Source of the DNA: Fontibacillus phaseoli
GTDB taxonomy: Bacteria > Bacillota > Bacilli > Paenibacillales > Paenibacillaceae
Length of the DNA: 64,000 nucleotides
Assembly (NCBI RefSeq): GCF_003337355.1
Contig: NZ_QPJW01000006.1
Span: 124,001-188,000, forward strand
Direction of reading: 5' to 3'
Every line of letters starts with the position of its first letter. Position 1 is the stretch's first letter. This document shows positions 1 through 7,812 of the stretch, piece by piece. The position numbers and the translations under genes are program-made. A model generated the notes under the pieces. That model was given only the letters and a program-made list of their open reading frames with translations, did no database searches and was not told the origin of the DNA.

Positions 1-1
1 G

Positions 2-256
2 ATCCGTTATCAACTGTTCTCGTTTGAATCCCTGGACAGTTCAGGCCGCGCGCTTTGTTTAGGAGAAACGGCCCTCTTCCAAGGCCAGGTCAACCAATTG
101 CTGACGAATCTCCGCAATAACGGAATTAAAGTAACGGCGGTTCACAATCACTGGCTGTTTGAGAAACCGCGGCTAATGTATGTCCACTGGGAGTCGATCG
201 ATAATCCGATTGATTTCGCAAGGAAAGTAAAGCGTTCTATTGCCTTCTTAGGTTAA
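2..256 (+). CDS. DUF1259 (LppY/LpqO-type) protein, C-terminal part only
   Basis: The frame is open from the window edge and encodes 84 residues before the stop. The segment ALFQGQVNQLLTNLRNNG followed by VTAVHNHW and PRLMYVHWES is typical of the C-terminal end of DUF1259 / LppY-LpqO family proteins, which are often exported proteins of unknown function. The start and any signal peptide lie outside the window. No function can be assigned beyond the family. Confidence 0.75.
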   Translation: MRYQLFSFESLDSSGRALCLGETALFQGQVNQLLTNLRNNGIKVTAVHNHWLFEKPRLMYVHWESIDNPIDFARKVKRSIAFLG

Positions 257-372
257 TATAAAGATCACAATGCAATAGCGTGACATGCGCGGCGGCGAAT
301 TGTGGATTTGGCCTACCACGAGTCGCCTACATAACAAAGGTGTGGAAGCCACCACCCACAATTAGCAGAAGT

Positions 373-409
373 GGAAAAAAAGAAGAGCTACCGTTACACG
401 ATAGCTCTT
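373..409 (-). terminator. Rho-independent terminator of the secreted protein gene
   Basis: Perfect 8-bp arms AAGAGCTA (383-390) and TAGCTCTT (402-409) enclose an 11-base loop. On the minus strand the hairpin is followed by a T-rich tract (373-381). It lies just beyond the stop codon of the minus-strand gene that ends at 420. Confidence 0.85.
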
Positions 410-419
410 TCCATTAGGT

Positions 420-1727
420 TTACTCGTAATCCGCCAGCCCCAGATAGTGCAGGGAAATGACGTTCTCGAGTCCTTGCATGAAGCCCATCTTGTCGCGGTG
501 TTCCATCGTCTGAGTGGCATACTCCACTTTCGCGTCATGGAAACTCTGAAGCCGCATCTTGCCCTCGTCGAGCCCCGCATAGTAGTGATAGATGAAATAG
601 TACGGGTTGATCTCCTGCAGCATCTCGTAGGTTACGGGCACGTAGTCGAACCATTGCCCCTGCTCATTTTCTTCGACCATAGTCCAAAGGTAGTTATTCA
701 GTCCACCGCCGTTAGACGCTGTTATGGTATGCGAGATAGGATTGATCATCTTCCCCTTCGTCAACCCGTCGTGGATGATGTTGTCCGAACCGAGACCCTT
801 GGCCGGGCTCATTCCCCAGTAGAACGCGGTGTAATAGTTAGAGGCCAGGCCACTTTTAACAGTCGCACGGCTCATAAACAATTCCTTGTTCTGTTTCGCA
901 CCCTCGCCATCTCCCAGACTATTTACCATAAGGTTCATGACTCCGTTCTTGTTCTCTTGTAGTAAATTCTGCTTCAAATCTTTGTAGTAGGTGCGAAGGT
1001 CTGAGTTTTTAAAGAGGCCGAATTCCTCCTTCAGCCGTTTCGTAAAAAGGGCAATGTCATTCTGGGCCAGGCCGTCCTGAATATTAGTCGGAACAGCAAG
1101 AACGACGTTCGGAACAGATTTGCCCCCGATCTGCTTGCGGTAAGCGTCGTAGCGATCGACGTATCCGGCGAACTCGCCCTTCGTTAGAGGTAGGCGGGAC
1201 ACGGGCCATTCGGGAATGAGCGTCAGCGGAACATTCTTTTCGAAAACATCAAAGATGAGGACGTCAGCGCTCAGGTGCTTGCTATCATTCTTGAGAGTCG
1301 AGTAGAAGAAGTCGGTTACGAATTTCTCTTCCTTATTGTGTTCGATGCCGTCCCATCTTTCGGTGGCCGGAATAGCCTGGACCTTGTGGACATAGGAGAA
1401 GGCAGGGACATCATCCTTGATTCCAAAAATCTGGACCCCGGCAACTTTTCCGCCGATCTTCTGCTGCCGGGCTTTCAAGGCATCCAGCAGTTTGGAGGCT
1501 TCCTTGTAGTTTTTAGCATCGAACAAAACGTTATGGGTATTCTTGAACTTAGCGGTGTACTTCTTGATGGCCGCAAGATCCTTGGCATCGACCTTTGAGC
1601 TATTATAGACGAAGTAATAGTTGCTTTTCTCTGTGGTTGCAGAACTGGCATTGGTGATGCCATCGAGAGGCAACAGAGTAGAGATCAATAAAACAAGGAA
1701 CATAGACTTCCAAAAGAACCTTTTCAT
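420..1727 (-). CDS. Secreted protein of unknown function (435 aa)
   Basis: The protein opens with a classic signal peptide: MKRFFWKSMF, then a hydrophobic core LVLLISTLL, with likely cleavage near residues 27-29. I see no further membrane segment and no cysteine in the mature part. The mature region alternates predicted helix and strand; the segments YYFVYNSSKVDA and GKVAGVQIFGIKDD, together with SHTITASNGG near the C terminus, faintly recall peptidase C25-like or caspase-fold secreted proteins. No catalytic Cys is visible, so I do not assign activity. An AGGAGGT ribosome binding site sits 8-9 bases before the ATG. The gene is monocistronic, with its own terminator and an upstream region shared with the divergent LacI gene. 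Confidence 0.75.
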   Translation of the reverse strand: MKRFFWKSMFLVLLISTLLPLDGITNASSATTEKSNYYFVYNSSKVDAKDLAAIKKYTAKFKNTHNVLFDAKNYKEASKLLDALKARQQKIGGKVAGVQIFGIKDDVPAFSYVHKVQAIPATERWDGIEHNKEEKFVTDFFYSTLKNDSKHLSADVLIFDVFEKNVPLTLIPEWPVSRLPLTKGEFAGYVDRYDAYRKQIGGKSVPNVVLAVPTNIQDGLAQNDIALFTKRLKEEFGLFKNSDLRTYYKDLKQNLLQENKNGVMNLMVNSLGDGEGAKQNKELFMSRATVKSGLASNYYTAFYWGMSPAKGLGSDNIIHDGLTKGKMINPISHTITASNGGGLNNYLWTMVEENEQGQWFDYVPVTYEMLQEINPYYFIYHYYAGLDEGKMRLQSFHDAKVEYATQTMEHRDKMGFMQGLENVISLHYLGLADYE

Positions 1728-2033
1728 TCAAGACTTACCTCCTAGATTTATCCTTCGAATATTCCTCTTTCCATTCAAGAATGACGTCCGATTGCCCTTC
1801 TTCATACCAGGAATTATTACCTATTATAGGTGTGATAATTGTTTCAAACAATGAAATATATGGGTTTATAGTCTTTCTTATGAAGATCATTACGGGACGC
1901 CCTTTTCATGCAGATCAGAGAAAAAGAAACCAGGTCATGCTGGGTAGACACCGGAAAGAGTTTGACCGATATCCGCCTTTATTGTATTTTGAACATAGAA
2001 TGCAATAATAAATGACAGGACGACTCTTAATAT
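1728..2033. other. Intergenic region between divergent genes, no gene seen
   Basis: This 306-base gap separates the secreted protein gene (minus) from the LacI regulator (plus). It must carry both promoters, but I could not identify convincing -35/-10 pairs. Short open frames here have no ribosome binding site or recognisable product. Confidence 0.5.
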
Positions 2034-3062
2034 ATGAATATTTTCGACATTGCTAAACTAGCCGGCGTCTCCCGGAAAACGGTTCAACGTGTGCTGAACA
2101 ACTCTGCTAGCGTCAGTCCAAAAACCCGCGAGAACGTGCTCAGGGTCATGGAAGAATACCATTATGAACCGAATTCGGCCGCACGCAAGCTTTCCTCCAA
2201 AAAGGCGCATACTATTGGATTGTTTATTATTCAGGATACCAGTAACTATAGACTGTACTCGGATGACTTGTTCTACGGAGTTGCAATCGGAGCTGTTATA
2301 AGCCAGTGTTTTGAGCGCGGCTATAATACACTGGTCACGATACTCGATATCTCGGATACTTCGGCTCTATTCAGCCAATACAAGCAGAAGAATATTGACG
2401 GCGGTATTGTGATCAGCTGGTCCAATCTGCAGGAGCTTGTTGAACAGGTTAGAGACGCGGGCTTTGAAATCTGTGTGTTTGATCGCAGTAATGCTCCCGA
2501 TGGAGGTCTATTCGTACCTGCACCAAGGATTAACAATCGGAAGGGCGCTTATAAAGCCATTGAATATTTGGCCGAACTGGGACATATGAATATTGGAATT
2601 GTTACAGGGCTGCTGAATAATCTCTCCGGTCTGGAACGCTATGAGGGGTATTTGGAAGCCATGCAGGCTTGGAAGCTGCCTGTTTCGCAAGCTCAAATTT
2701 TCCAGGGGGATTTTACGGAAAATGGCGGGTATGCAGCGGTTGAACATTGGATTTCGGAAGGTACATTGCCGACCGCGGTGTTTTGCTCAAACGATCTAAC
2801 GGCGATCGGAGCCATGAAGGCTTTGGCCGCCCATAAATGGAGTGTGCCGGACGATATTTCCGTCATTGGCTTTGACGATTTGCTCATCTCGCAGTATCTT
2901 CATCCTGCGTTAACGACGATGCATGTTCCGCGTGTGGATATGGCCGTATCGTTAGTAAATCAATTAATTTCCGTTCTGGAGGAAGATAGCGAATCATTAG
3001 AGGAGAGATCCTTTGAAGTAGAACTAATCGTAAGGGATTCATGCAGCACTCCGAAAATATAA
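2034..3062 (+). CDS. LacI-family transcriptional regulator
   Basis: This 342-residue one-component regulator has an N-terminal LacI helix-turn-helix (about residues 2-22; IAKLAGVSRKTVQRVLNN), a hinge region, and a periplasmic-binding-protein-like ligand domain from about residue 60. The C-terminal half has the usual family hallmarks such as TAVFCSNDLTAIGAMKAL and VPDDISVIGFDDL. It probably senses a sugar or oligosaccharide. It lies 193 bases upstream of the GH16 laminarinase in the same direction, and the 18-bp palindromes at 3127 and 3572 are its likely operators (inference from position and symmetry). No good ribosome binding site precedes the ATG, so the start rests on the position of the helix-turn-helix. 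Confidence 0.9.
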   Translation: MNIFDIAKLAGVSRKTVQRVLNNSASVSPKTRENVLRVMEEYHYEPNSAARKLSSKKAHTIGLFIIQDTSNYRLYSDDLFYGVAIGAVISQCFERGYNTLVTILDISDTSALFSQYKQKNIDGGIVISWSNLQELVEQVRDAGFEICVFDRSNAPDGGLFVPAPRINNRKGAYKAIEYLAELGHMNIGIVTGLLNNLSGLERYEGYLEAMQAWKLPVSQAQIFQGDFTENGGYAAVEHWISEGTLPTAVFCSNDLTAIGAMKALAAHKWSVPDDISVIGFDDLLISQYLHPALTTMHVPRVDMAVSLVNQLISVLEEDSESLEERSFEVELIVRDSCSTPKI

Positions 3063-3087
3063 GGCAAATTTTCGTAGACGGTTCGCA

Positions 3088-3116
3088 TTGACACTCCAGC
3101 GTGCTGATACTATATT
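3088..3116 (+). promoter_or_regulatory. Sigma-A type promoter of the laminarinase gene
   Basis: TTGACA (3088-3093), a 17-base spacer and TATATT (3111-3116) form a near-consensus housekeeping promoter. An operator-like palindrome starts 10 bases after the -10, at about the expected transcription start. Confidence 0.75.
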
Positions 3117-3126
3117 ATATTTAACT

Positions 3127-3144
3127 ATGTCCCATATGGGACAT
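3127..3144. promoter_or_regulatory. Operator-like 18-bp perfect palindrome (O1)
   Basis: ATGTCCCATATGGGACAT is a perfect palindrome overlapping the expected start of transcription. The LacI-family gene ends only 65 bases upstream. A second palindrome with the same arms occurs at 3572 inside the coding sequence. Confidence 0.7.
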
Positions 3145-3150
3145 TACTAT

Positions 3151-3164
3151 TGTAAGCGATTTCA
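3151..3164. promoter_or_regulatory. cre site (CcpA binding)
   Basis: TGTAAGCGATTTCA matches the catabolite-responsive element consensus TGWAANCGNTNWCA at every defined position. It lies just downstream of the promoter and operator, where CcpA bound to HPr(Ser-P) would block transcription. This fits glucose repression of a secreted polysaccharide hydrolase. Confidence 0.75.
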
Positions 3165-3255
3165 TGAAGAAAGGAGGAAAGTTTGCTTCAAGGCAGTGGT
3201 TGTAGTACGCAATATAGGAAACGGGCTAATTAAATCTTAAAAGGAGATGTAGGAT

Positions 3256-6200
3256 ATGAGAAATCGTTTGATCCGCAAAGGTACATCCTTGGCAATGTCT
3301 CTGTTGATTGTGACGAGCGCGGTATCCGGTGTAAGCTCCGCCCAGTTCGCGACCGGGCAGGCTTCGGCATTTGTGGTGCAACAACAATATAACGATTTGT
3401 CAAAGAATCATTGGGCAGCCAATTCTATTGCCCGCTGGATGAATCATGACATCATTCATGGATATGGAGACGGGACAATTCGTCCGGATGCTTCTATCAC
3501 GCGGGCAGAATTTTCCGTCATTATGAACAAGGTGTTTGGCTTAGTTCAGAAGTTGGATCAGCCTATTCCGGATGTCCCAGCTGGGACATGGTATGAAGAG
3601 GGTATTTCCAAAGCAGTTCATGCCGGATATATCAAGCTGAATGCCGAGGGAAAATCAAACCCGTATGCTCCTCTCAGCCGGGCCGAAGCCGCCTTTGCCT
3701 TGGATACGCTGTTCAGCTTCAGCCAATTGGACACGGGTTCATCGGATACCGCGTATTTCAGCGATATAAAAGGACTAGATGCCGACACGCTAGAAGCCGT
3801 TAATGCGCTTGCGGCTGCCGGATATTTGAAAGGATATTCCGATTCGAGCTTTAAGCCGCAGAGAACGATGACAAGAGCTGAGCTCGTCTCATTAATCGAT
3901 CGCCTTGTATCTGGCTACTTCGACAAACAGGGGGATTTCTCAGAGGGAACCGTACGAGGGAATGTCATTGTCAACAAGGGAAAGGTTACGTTAAAGGATA
4001 CCGTAGTGGAAGGTAACCTGTATTTAACAGCAGGAATCGGGGAAGGAACGGCCATCCTTCAAAACGTAGTCGTCAAAGGGGCAACCTTCATACCTGACAG
4101 CAATGCCGAAATTCACATGTCCGGTAGCTTTAAGCGAATTATTGCCGGGCCGTCAGCCGAGCATCAGCCAGCCATCACGATTACAGGAACTGTAGAGGAA
4201 CTGGAGCTTGACGGGAATGCCAAAATCATTTTGGCAGAAGGAGCTGTAGTGAAGAAGTTGATCGCTGGCAAACATGCCGGTAAAGCGGTCATTGAAGGTA
4301 AAGGCAAGGTGGAGGTTATCGAGAATCAGGCGGACGGTCTAACATTCAACGGAAGTAAAATTCCGAAGAGCACAGACAGTCCATCCGGTGGCAACAGCGC
4401 AGGAGCCGGAAATCATCAAGGAGGCGTTACGCCCGGGAATTCTGATGGCGGAACACCGGGCGGTAACAACGGTAGTCCGAATAAGGATTGGACATTGACG
4501 TTTGCCAGCGAGTTTAATGAGGTATCGGATCTGCAAAAATGGACACCGGAGATTGGCACCGGTAAGGATGGCTGGGGGAATAAGGAACAGCAATATTATA
4601 AAGCAGAGAATGCAGCCGTAGAGGGCGGAAATTTGGTCATTACCGCGAAAAAAGAGGATATACAAAGTAGCCACTATACTTCTGCCCGGCTTGTGACCAG
4701 GGATAAATTTTCCCAGACTTACGGCAAGTTCGAGGCGCGGATCAAGCTTCCGGAAGGCACCGGGTTCTGGCCGGCATTCTGGATGATGCCGCAAGACAGC
4801 ACCTATGGAACCTGGGCTTCGTCCGGCGAGATCGACATCATGGAGAGCAGGGGACGCTTACCGAAGGTAGGCCTAGGCACTCTTCATTATGGCGGGGAAG
4901 CACCTAATAATCGGTATTCCGGTCAAGAGTACCCGCTTCCGAACGGCGGGACGGCAACGGACTTCCATACCTATGCCATAGAATGGGAACCGGGGGAGAT
5001 CCGGTGGTATATTGACGGCATCTTATGCCAAACCCAGAACGACTGGTACAGCATAAGCAAAGATCAAGCGGCGAATAATGCATACCCGGCACCATTTGAC
5101 CAAGATTTCTACATGATCTTGAATCTGGCCCTTGGCGGTAATTTTGATGGCGGACAAATGGTCGATGACAGCTTACTCCCCGGCAAAATGTATGTGGATT
5201 ACGTTCGCGCATACAAGCTGACCGGCCGCCCATATCGTGAAGCCGTTCCGCCTGTAATCGGGAAAGAGCCTATTCCAGCTGATGCGCAAGCGCCATTGGC
5301 AGATGGAAACCTGCTGTATAATCATAATTTTGACCAAGACGATGCAGCTAAACCGAATTTGTCGTACCTGAATGGTTCCGGGTCTTCCACAGAGGTTCCC
5401 AATACCGACTACTGGTCGCTGTTTGAAGGTGAAGGCGGCGCAGGGAGTGTAAACATAGACCGGATCGGTGCACAAAATTATGCGAAAATTAGCATTAAAA
5501 ATGCGGGCAGCCAAAACTATTCCGTGCAGCTGTTAAACACGGCATCGCTTGTGAAGGGACATTTCTACAAAGTCACGTTTGACGCCAAGTCTTATGCGGA
5601 TCGTACCATGATGGCAAGAATGACGGGAGGCGCAAGCCGCGGATACGCAGCTTATTCAGAGGCGAATCTATTCAATTTGACCGATCGGATGAAGTCCTTC
5701 GAGTATAAATTCCAAATGAAAGCCGGCACCGATCTTGCGGCAAGAACGGAATTTAATGTCGGGTTGAATACTAGCCCGGTATGGATCGGCAATGTTCGCG
5801 TAGAAGAGATCGATACCATTGCCATTGACGATGACATGCTGAAAGAGCCTTTGGATGGTGAAGGGAACCGGGTATATAACGGAAGCTTTGATCAAGGCCG
5901 GCAGGATCGGATGACCTTCTGGCATGTCGTGACGGCGGACAATACCAACGTAAAGGCATCGGTGAATCCGGCCACCCGCTATCTCGGGGTAAATATTCTG
6001 GATGCAGGCGACGGCAATGCCGATGATGTGAAGGTTCTGCAAAAAGGCATTTTACTTGAGGGGAATCAGGCCTATGAATGGACTTTTGACGCAAGCGCTT
6101 CAACCGCCAGGGATATTCAAGTTGAACTAAGGAGCAGTGACGGATCCGAATCCTATTTTAGTCAAAAAGTATCCCTGGGCAGTGAGGATGTACATGCAGC

Positions 6201-7644
6201 AAGCTCGAAACAAACCGTCAGCTTTACGATGACAGGAACAACGGACCCGAATGCGACATTGGTATTCCATGTAGGCGGCGCGGCCGGAACGGTCAATCTT
6301 GATAATGTCAAGCTGGTTCAGACATCGATCCACTATGGTCCGGATACGGTATTCTTCCCGCTGGCGAACGGCAGCTTCGATACGGGGCTTGCGCCTTGGG
6401 AAGCAGCTGTAGATAGCGGAGGAAGCCTCTCTGCTTCTTACGAGAACCAGGCCGCAAAGCTGACGGTGAATGCATTAGGCCAGAACCCGTACAGCAACAT
6501 GTTTATGCAAAACGGGATGAGTTTAACGAGGGGTGCATCCTATGTGCTATCCTTTGATGCGTATTCTACAAAAGAGCGTAAAATGGAAATCGATATTGAA
6601 GATAGTTCATATACCCGCTATTTTGATGAAATCGTTGATCTGGGAACAACAGTCAAAAATTATAAATATGTATTTAAAATGGGCAGTGACGTAACAGGAA
6701 ATCTGAAATTCTTCCTTGGGAAGCTGGATGGTCAAACGGTAAGCGGTACACATGATGTCTTTATCGACAACGTTGTATTCCAAATCAAAGACGCGCCCGT
6801 GAAGCGTTCGCCTATTCTTACAGCAGACAGTACGAATAATGTCTTAGGTCAACCTGTTGAGATTATGTTCCAGGATGACGAAGCCTGGCGTGATAACCTT
6901 TCATCCGTCACGCTTAATGGAACGGATATTGCTGATGAACTATACACTGTTGAAGCAGGTAAAATCACCCTCGATGCGGCATTATTCCCGCAAGCGGCTA
7001 CCTATAAATTGAGGGTTGAAGCGAAGGGGTACGCTTTTGCGGGAGTGATGCAAAGCATTAGGCTCGCAGACGGCAATCTATTGAAGAATGGCGACTTCTC
7101 GAATGGAACGTCAGAGTGGACAGTATGGTCCGAGGCAGGTTCAACCCTCGCAGTGAATGCGGGAGCAGCGGTTATCACGATTCCGTCACGCGGTCCTCAA
7201 GGCTGGTCTACCCAGTTTTATCAGGAAGGGATACCGTTGCAGGCAGGTAAAACCTATGAACTGTCCTTCAAGGCGAGTGCAAGTGTTGACCGACCGATCG
7301 TACTGGAATATACGGACACGTCTATAGCGCCAAAACAGGTGGATTTTACACTCTCAACTACTAGCGCAACATATACTACAACGTTCACTGCGCCGAAACA
7401 GGAAAACCTGAAGCTGAACTTCCTGATCGGAAATGTAAATGCGGATTCGCTGACAACGCCGGACGAACCTCATACGATCACTTTTGACGATCTGTCCATT
7501 AAGGAGACGACCTCAACAACTCCGACTATGCCGGAACCTTCTGATTCTCATGAATTTTCAAACGGCAATTTCGAGGATGGCTTGAACGGTTGGCAGATCC
7601 ATCAACAGAGCGTGTATGAACCCTATGCAGATGATCCGGCCTGA
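3256..7644 (+). CDS. S-layer-anchored multimodular beta-glucanase (GH16 laminarinase)
   Basis: A 1462-residue exported enzyme, likely an endo-beta-1,3-glucanase. In order: signal peptide (about 1-30), three SLH cell-wall anchoring repeats (about 45-220), a beta-rich segment of short valine/glycine repeats (about 225-370), a Gly/Ser-rich linker (375-410), a GH16 catalytic domain (about 410-655), then several CBM4/9-like modules that each begin with an NGxFD or NGDFS type motif (about 680, 870, 1030 and 1275) and one Ig-like module (about 1180-1270). The active-site motif GEIDIMES places the catalytic glutamates at E525 and E530. The last module starts with NGNFEDGLNGW at about residue 1435 but stops after some 30 residues, so the C terminus looks truncated. 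AAGGAG (3241-3246) precedes the ATG. A palindrome at 3572 lies inside the second SLH repeat. Confidence 0.93.
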   Translation: MRNRLIRKGTSLAMSLLIVTSAVSGVSSAQFATGQASAFVVQQQYNDLSKNHWAANSIARWMNHDIIHGYGDGTIRPDASITRAEFSVIMNKVFGLVQKLDQPIPDVPAGTWYEEGISKAVHAGYIKLNAEGKSNPYAPLSRAEAAFALDTLFSFSQLDTGSSDTAYFSDIKGLDADTLEAVNALAAAGYLKGYSDSSFKPQRTMTRAELVSLIDRLVSGYFDKQGDFSEGTVRGNVIVNKGKVTLKDTVVEGNLYLTAGIGEGTAILQNVVVKGATFIPDSNAEIHMSGSFKRIIAGPSAEHQPAITITGTVEELELDGNAKIILAEGAVVKKLIAGKHAGKAVIEGKGKVEVIENQADGLTFNGSKIPKSTDSPSGGNSAGAGNHQGGVTPGNSDGGTPGGNNGSPNKDWTLTFASEFNEVSDLQKWTPEIGTGKDGWGNKEQQYYKAENAAVEGGNLVITAKKEDIQSSHYTSARLVTRDKFSQTYGKFEARIKLPEGTGFWPAFWMMPQDSTYGTWASSGEIDIMESRGRLPKVGLGTLHYGGEAPNNRYSGQEYPLPNGGTATDFHTYAIEWEPGEIRWYIDGILCQTQNDWYSISKDQAANNAYPAPFDQDFYMILNLALGGNFDGGQMVDDSLLPGKMYVDYVRAYKLTGRPYREAVPPVIGKEPIPADAQAPLADGNLLYNHNFDQDDAAKPNLSYLNGSGSSTEVPNTDYWSLFEGEGGAGSVNIDRIGAQNYAKISIKNAGSQNYSVQLLNTASLVKGHFYKVTFDAKSYADRTMMARMTGGASRGYAAYSEANLFNLTDRMKSFEYKFQMKAGTDLAARTEFNVGLNTSPVWIGNVRVEEIDTIAIDDDMLKEPLDGEGNRVYNGSFDQGRQDRMTFWHVVTADNTNVKASVNPATRYLGVNILDAGDGNADDVKVLQKGILLEGNQAYEWTFDASASTARDIQVELRSSDGSESYFSQKVSLGSEDVHAASSKQTVSFTMTGTTDPNATLVFHVGGAAGTVNLDNVKLVQTSIHYGPDTVFFPLANGSFDTGLAPWEAAVDSGGSLSASYENQAAKLTVNALGQNPYSNMFMQNGMSLTRGASYVLSFDAYSTKERKMEIDIEDSSYTRYFDEIVDLGTTVKNYKYVFKMGSDVTGNLKFFLGKLDGQTVSGTHDVFIDNVVFQIKDAPVKRSPILTADSTNNVLGQPVEIMFQDDEAWRDNLSSVTLNGTDIADELYTVEAGKITLDAALFPQAATYKLRVEAKGYAFAGVMQSIRLADGNLLKNGDFSNGTSEWTVWSEAGSTLAVNAGAAVITIPSRGPQGWSTQFYQEGIPLQAGKTYELSFKASASVDRPIVLEYTDTSIAPKQVDFTLSTTSATYTTTFTAPKQENLKLNFLIGNVNADSLTTPDEPHTITFDDLSIKETTSTTPTMPEPSDSHEFSNGNFEDGLNGWQIHQQSVYEPYADDPA
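3572..3589. promoter_or_regulatory. Second operator-like palindrome inside the laminarinase gene (O2)
   Basis: ATGTCCCAGCTGGGACAT is a perfect 18-bp palindrome, differing from the promoter-proximal one only in the two central bases. Its centre is 445 bases from that of O1. It lies in codons for the second SLH repeat (DVPAGTW). It could be an auxiliary operator for looping, as in lac, but binding is inferred. Confidence 0.55.
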
Positions 7645-7671
7645 CTCCCGCTAATCAGATGCCCCCAAAAA

Positions 7672-7705
7672 ACATACCCGATCCGAAAGGATCGGGTGTG
7701 TTTTT
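7672..7705 (+). terminator. Rho-independent terminator of the laminarinase gene
   Basis: ACCCGATCC and GGATCGGGT pair around a GAAA tetraloop and are followed by TGTG and five T residues. It begins 28 bases after the stop codon. Confidence 0.9.
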
Positions 7706-7747
7706 CATGTTATCTTGAACAAAATGTTCCCTAAGTGACATCCGTAA

Positions 7748-7803
7748 TCCAACATCAGGATTTTGCATGCTAGAATATAAAGTAGGGATACTGGCGTTGC
7801 CCA
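7748..7803 (+). pseudogene. Deletion scar of a small membrane-protein locus
   Basis: The left part, ATCAGGATTTTGCATGCTA with its surroundings, matches 21566-21584 almost exactly. The right part, GTAGGGATACTGGCGTTGCC with its surroundings, matches 22083-22104. In the second locus these two blocks lie about 490 bases apart, flanking a small decayed gene. Here they are joined directly. The simplest reading is a second copy whose coding part was removed by internal deletion, leaving the promoter-side and terminator-side ends. Confidence 0.6.
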
Positions 7804-7812
7804 CCAACTCCG

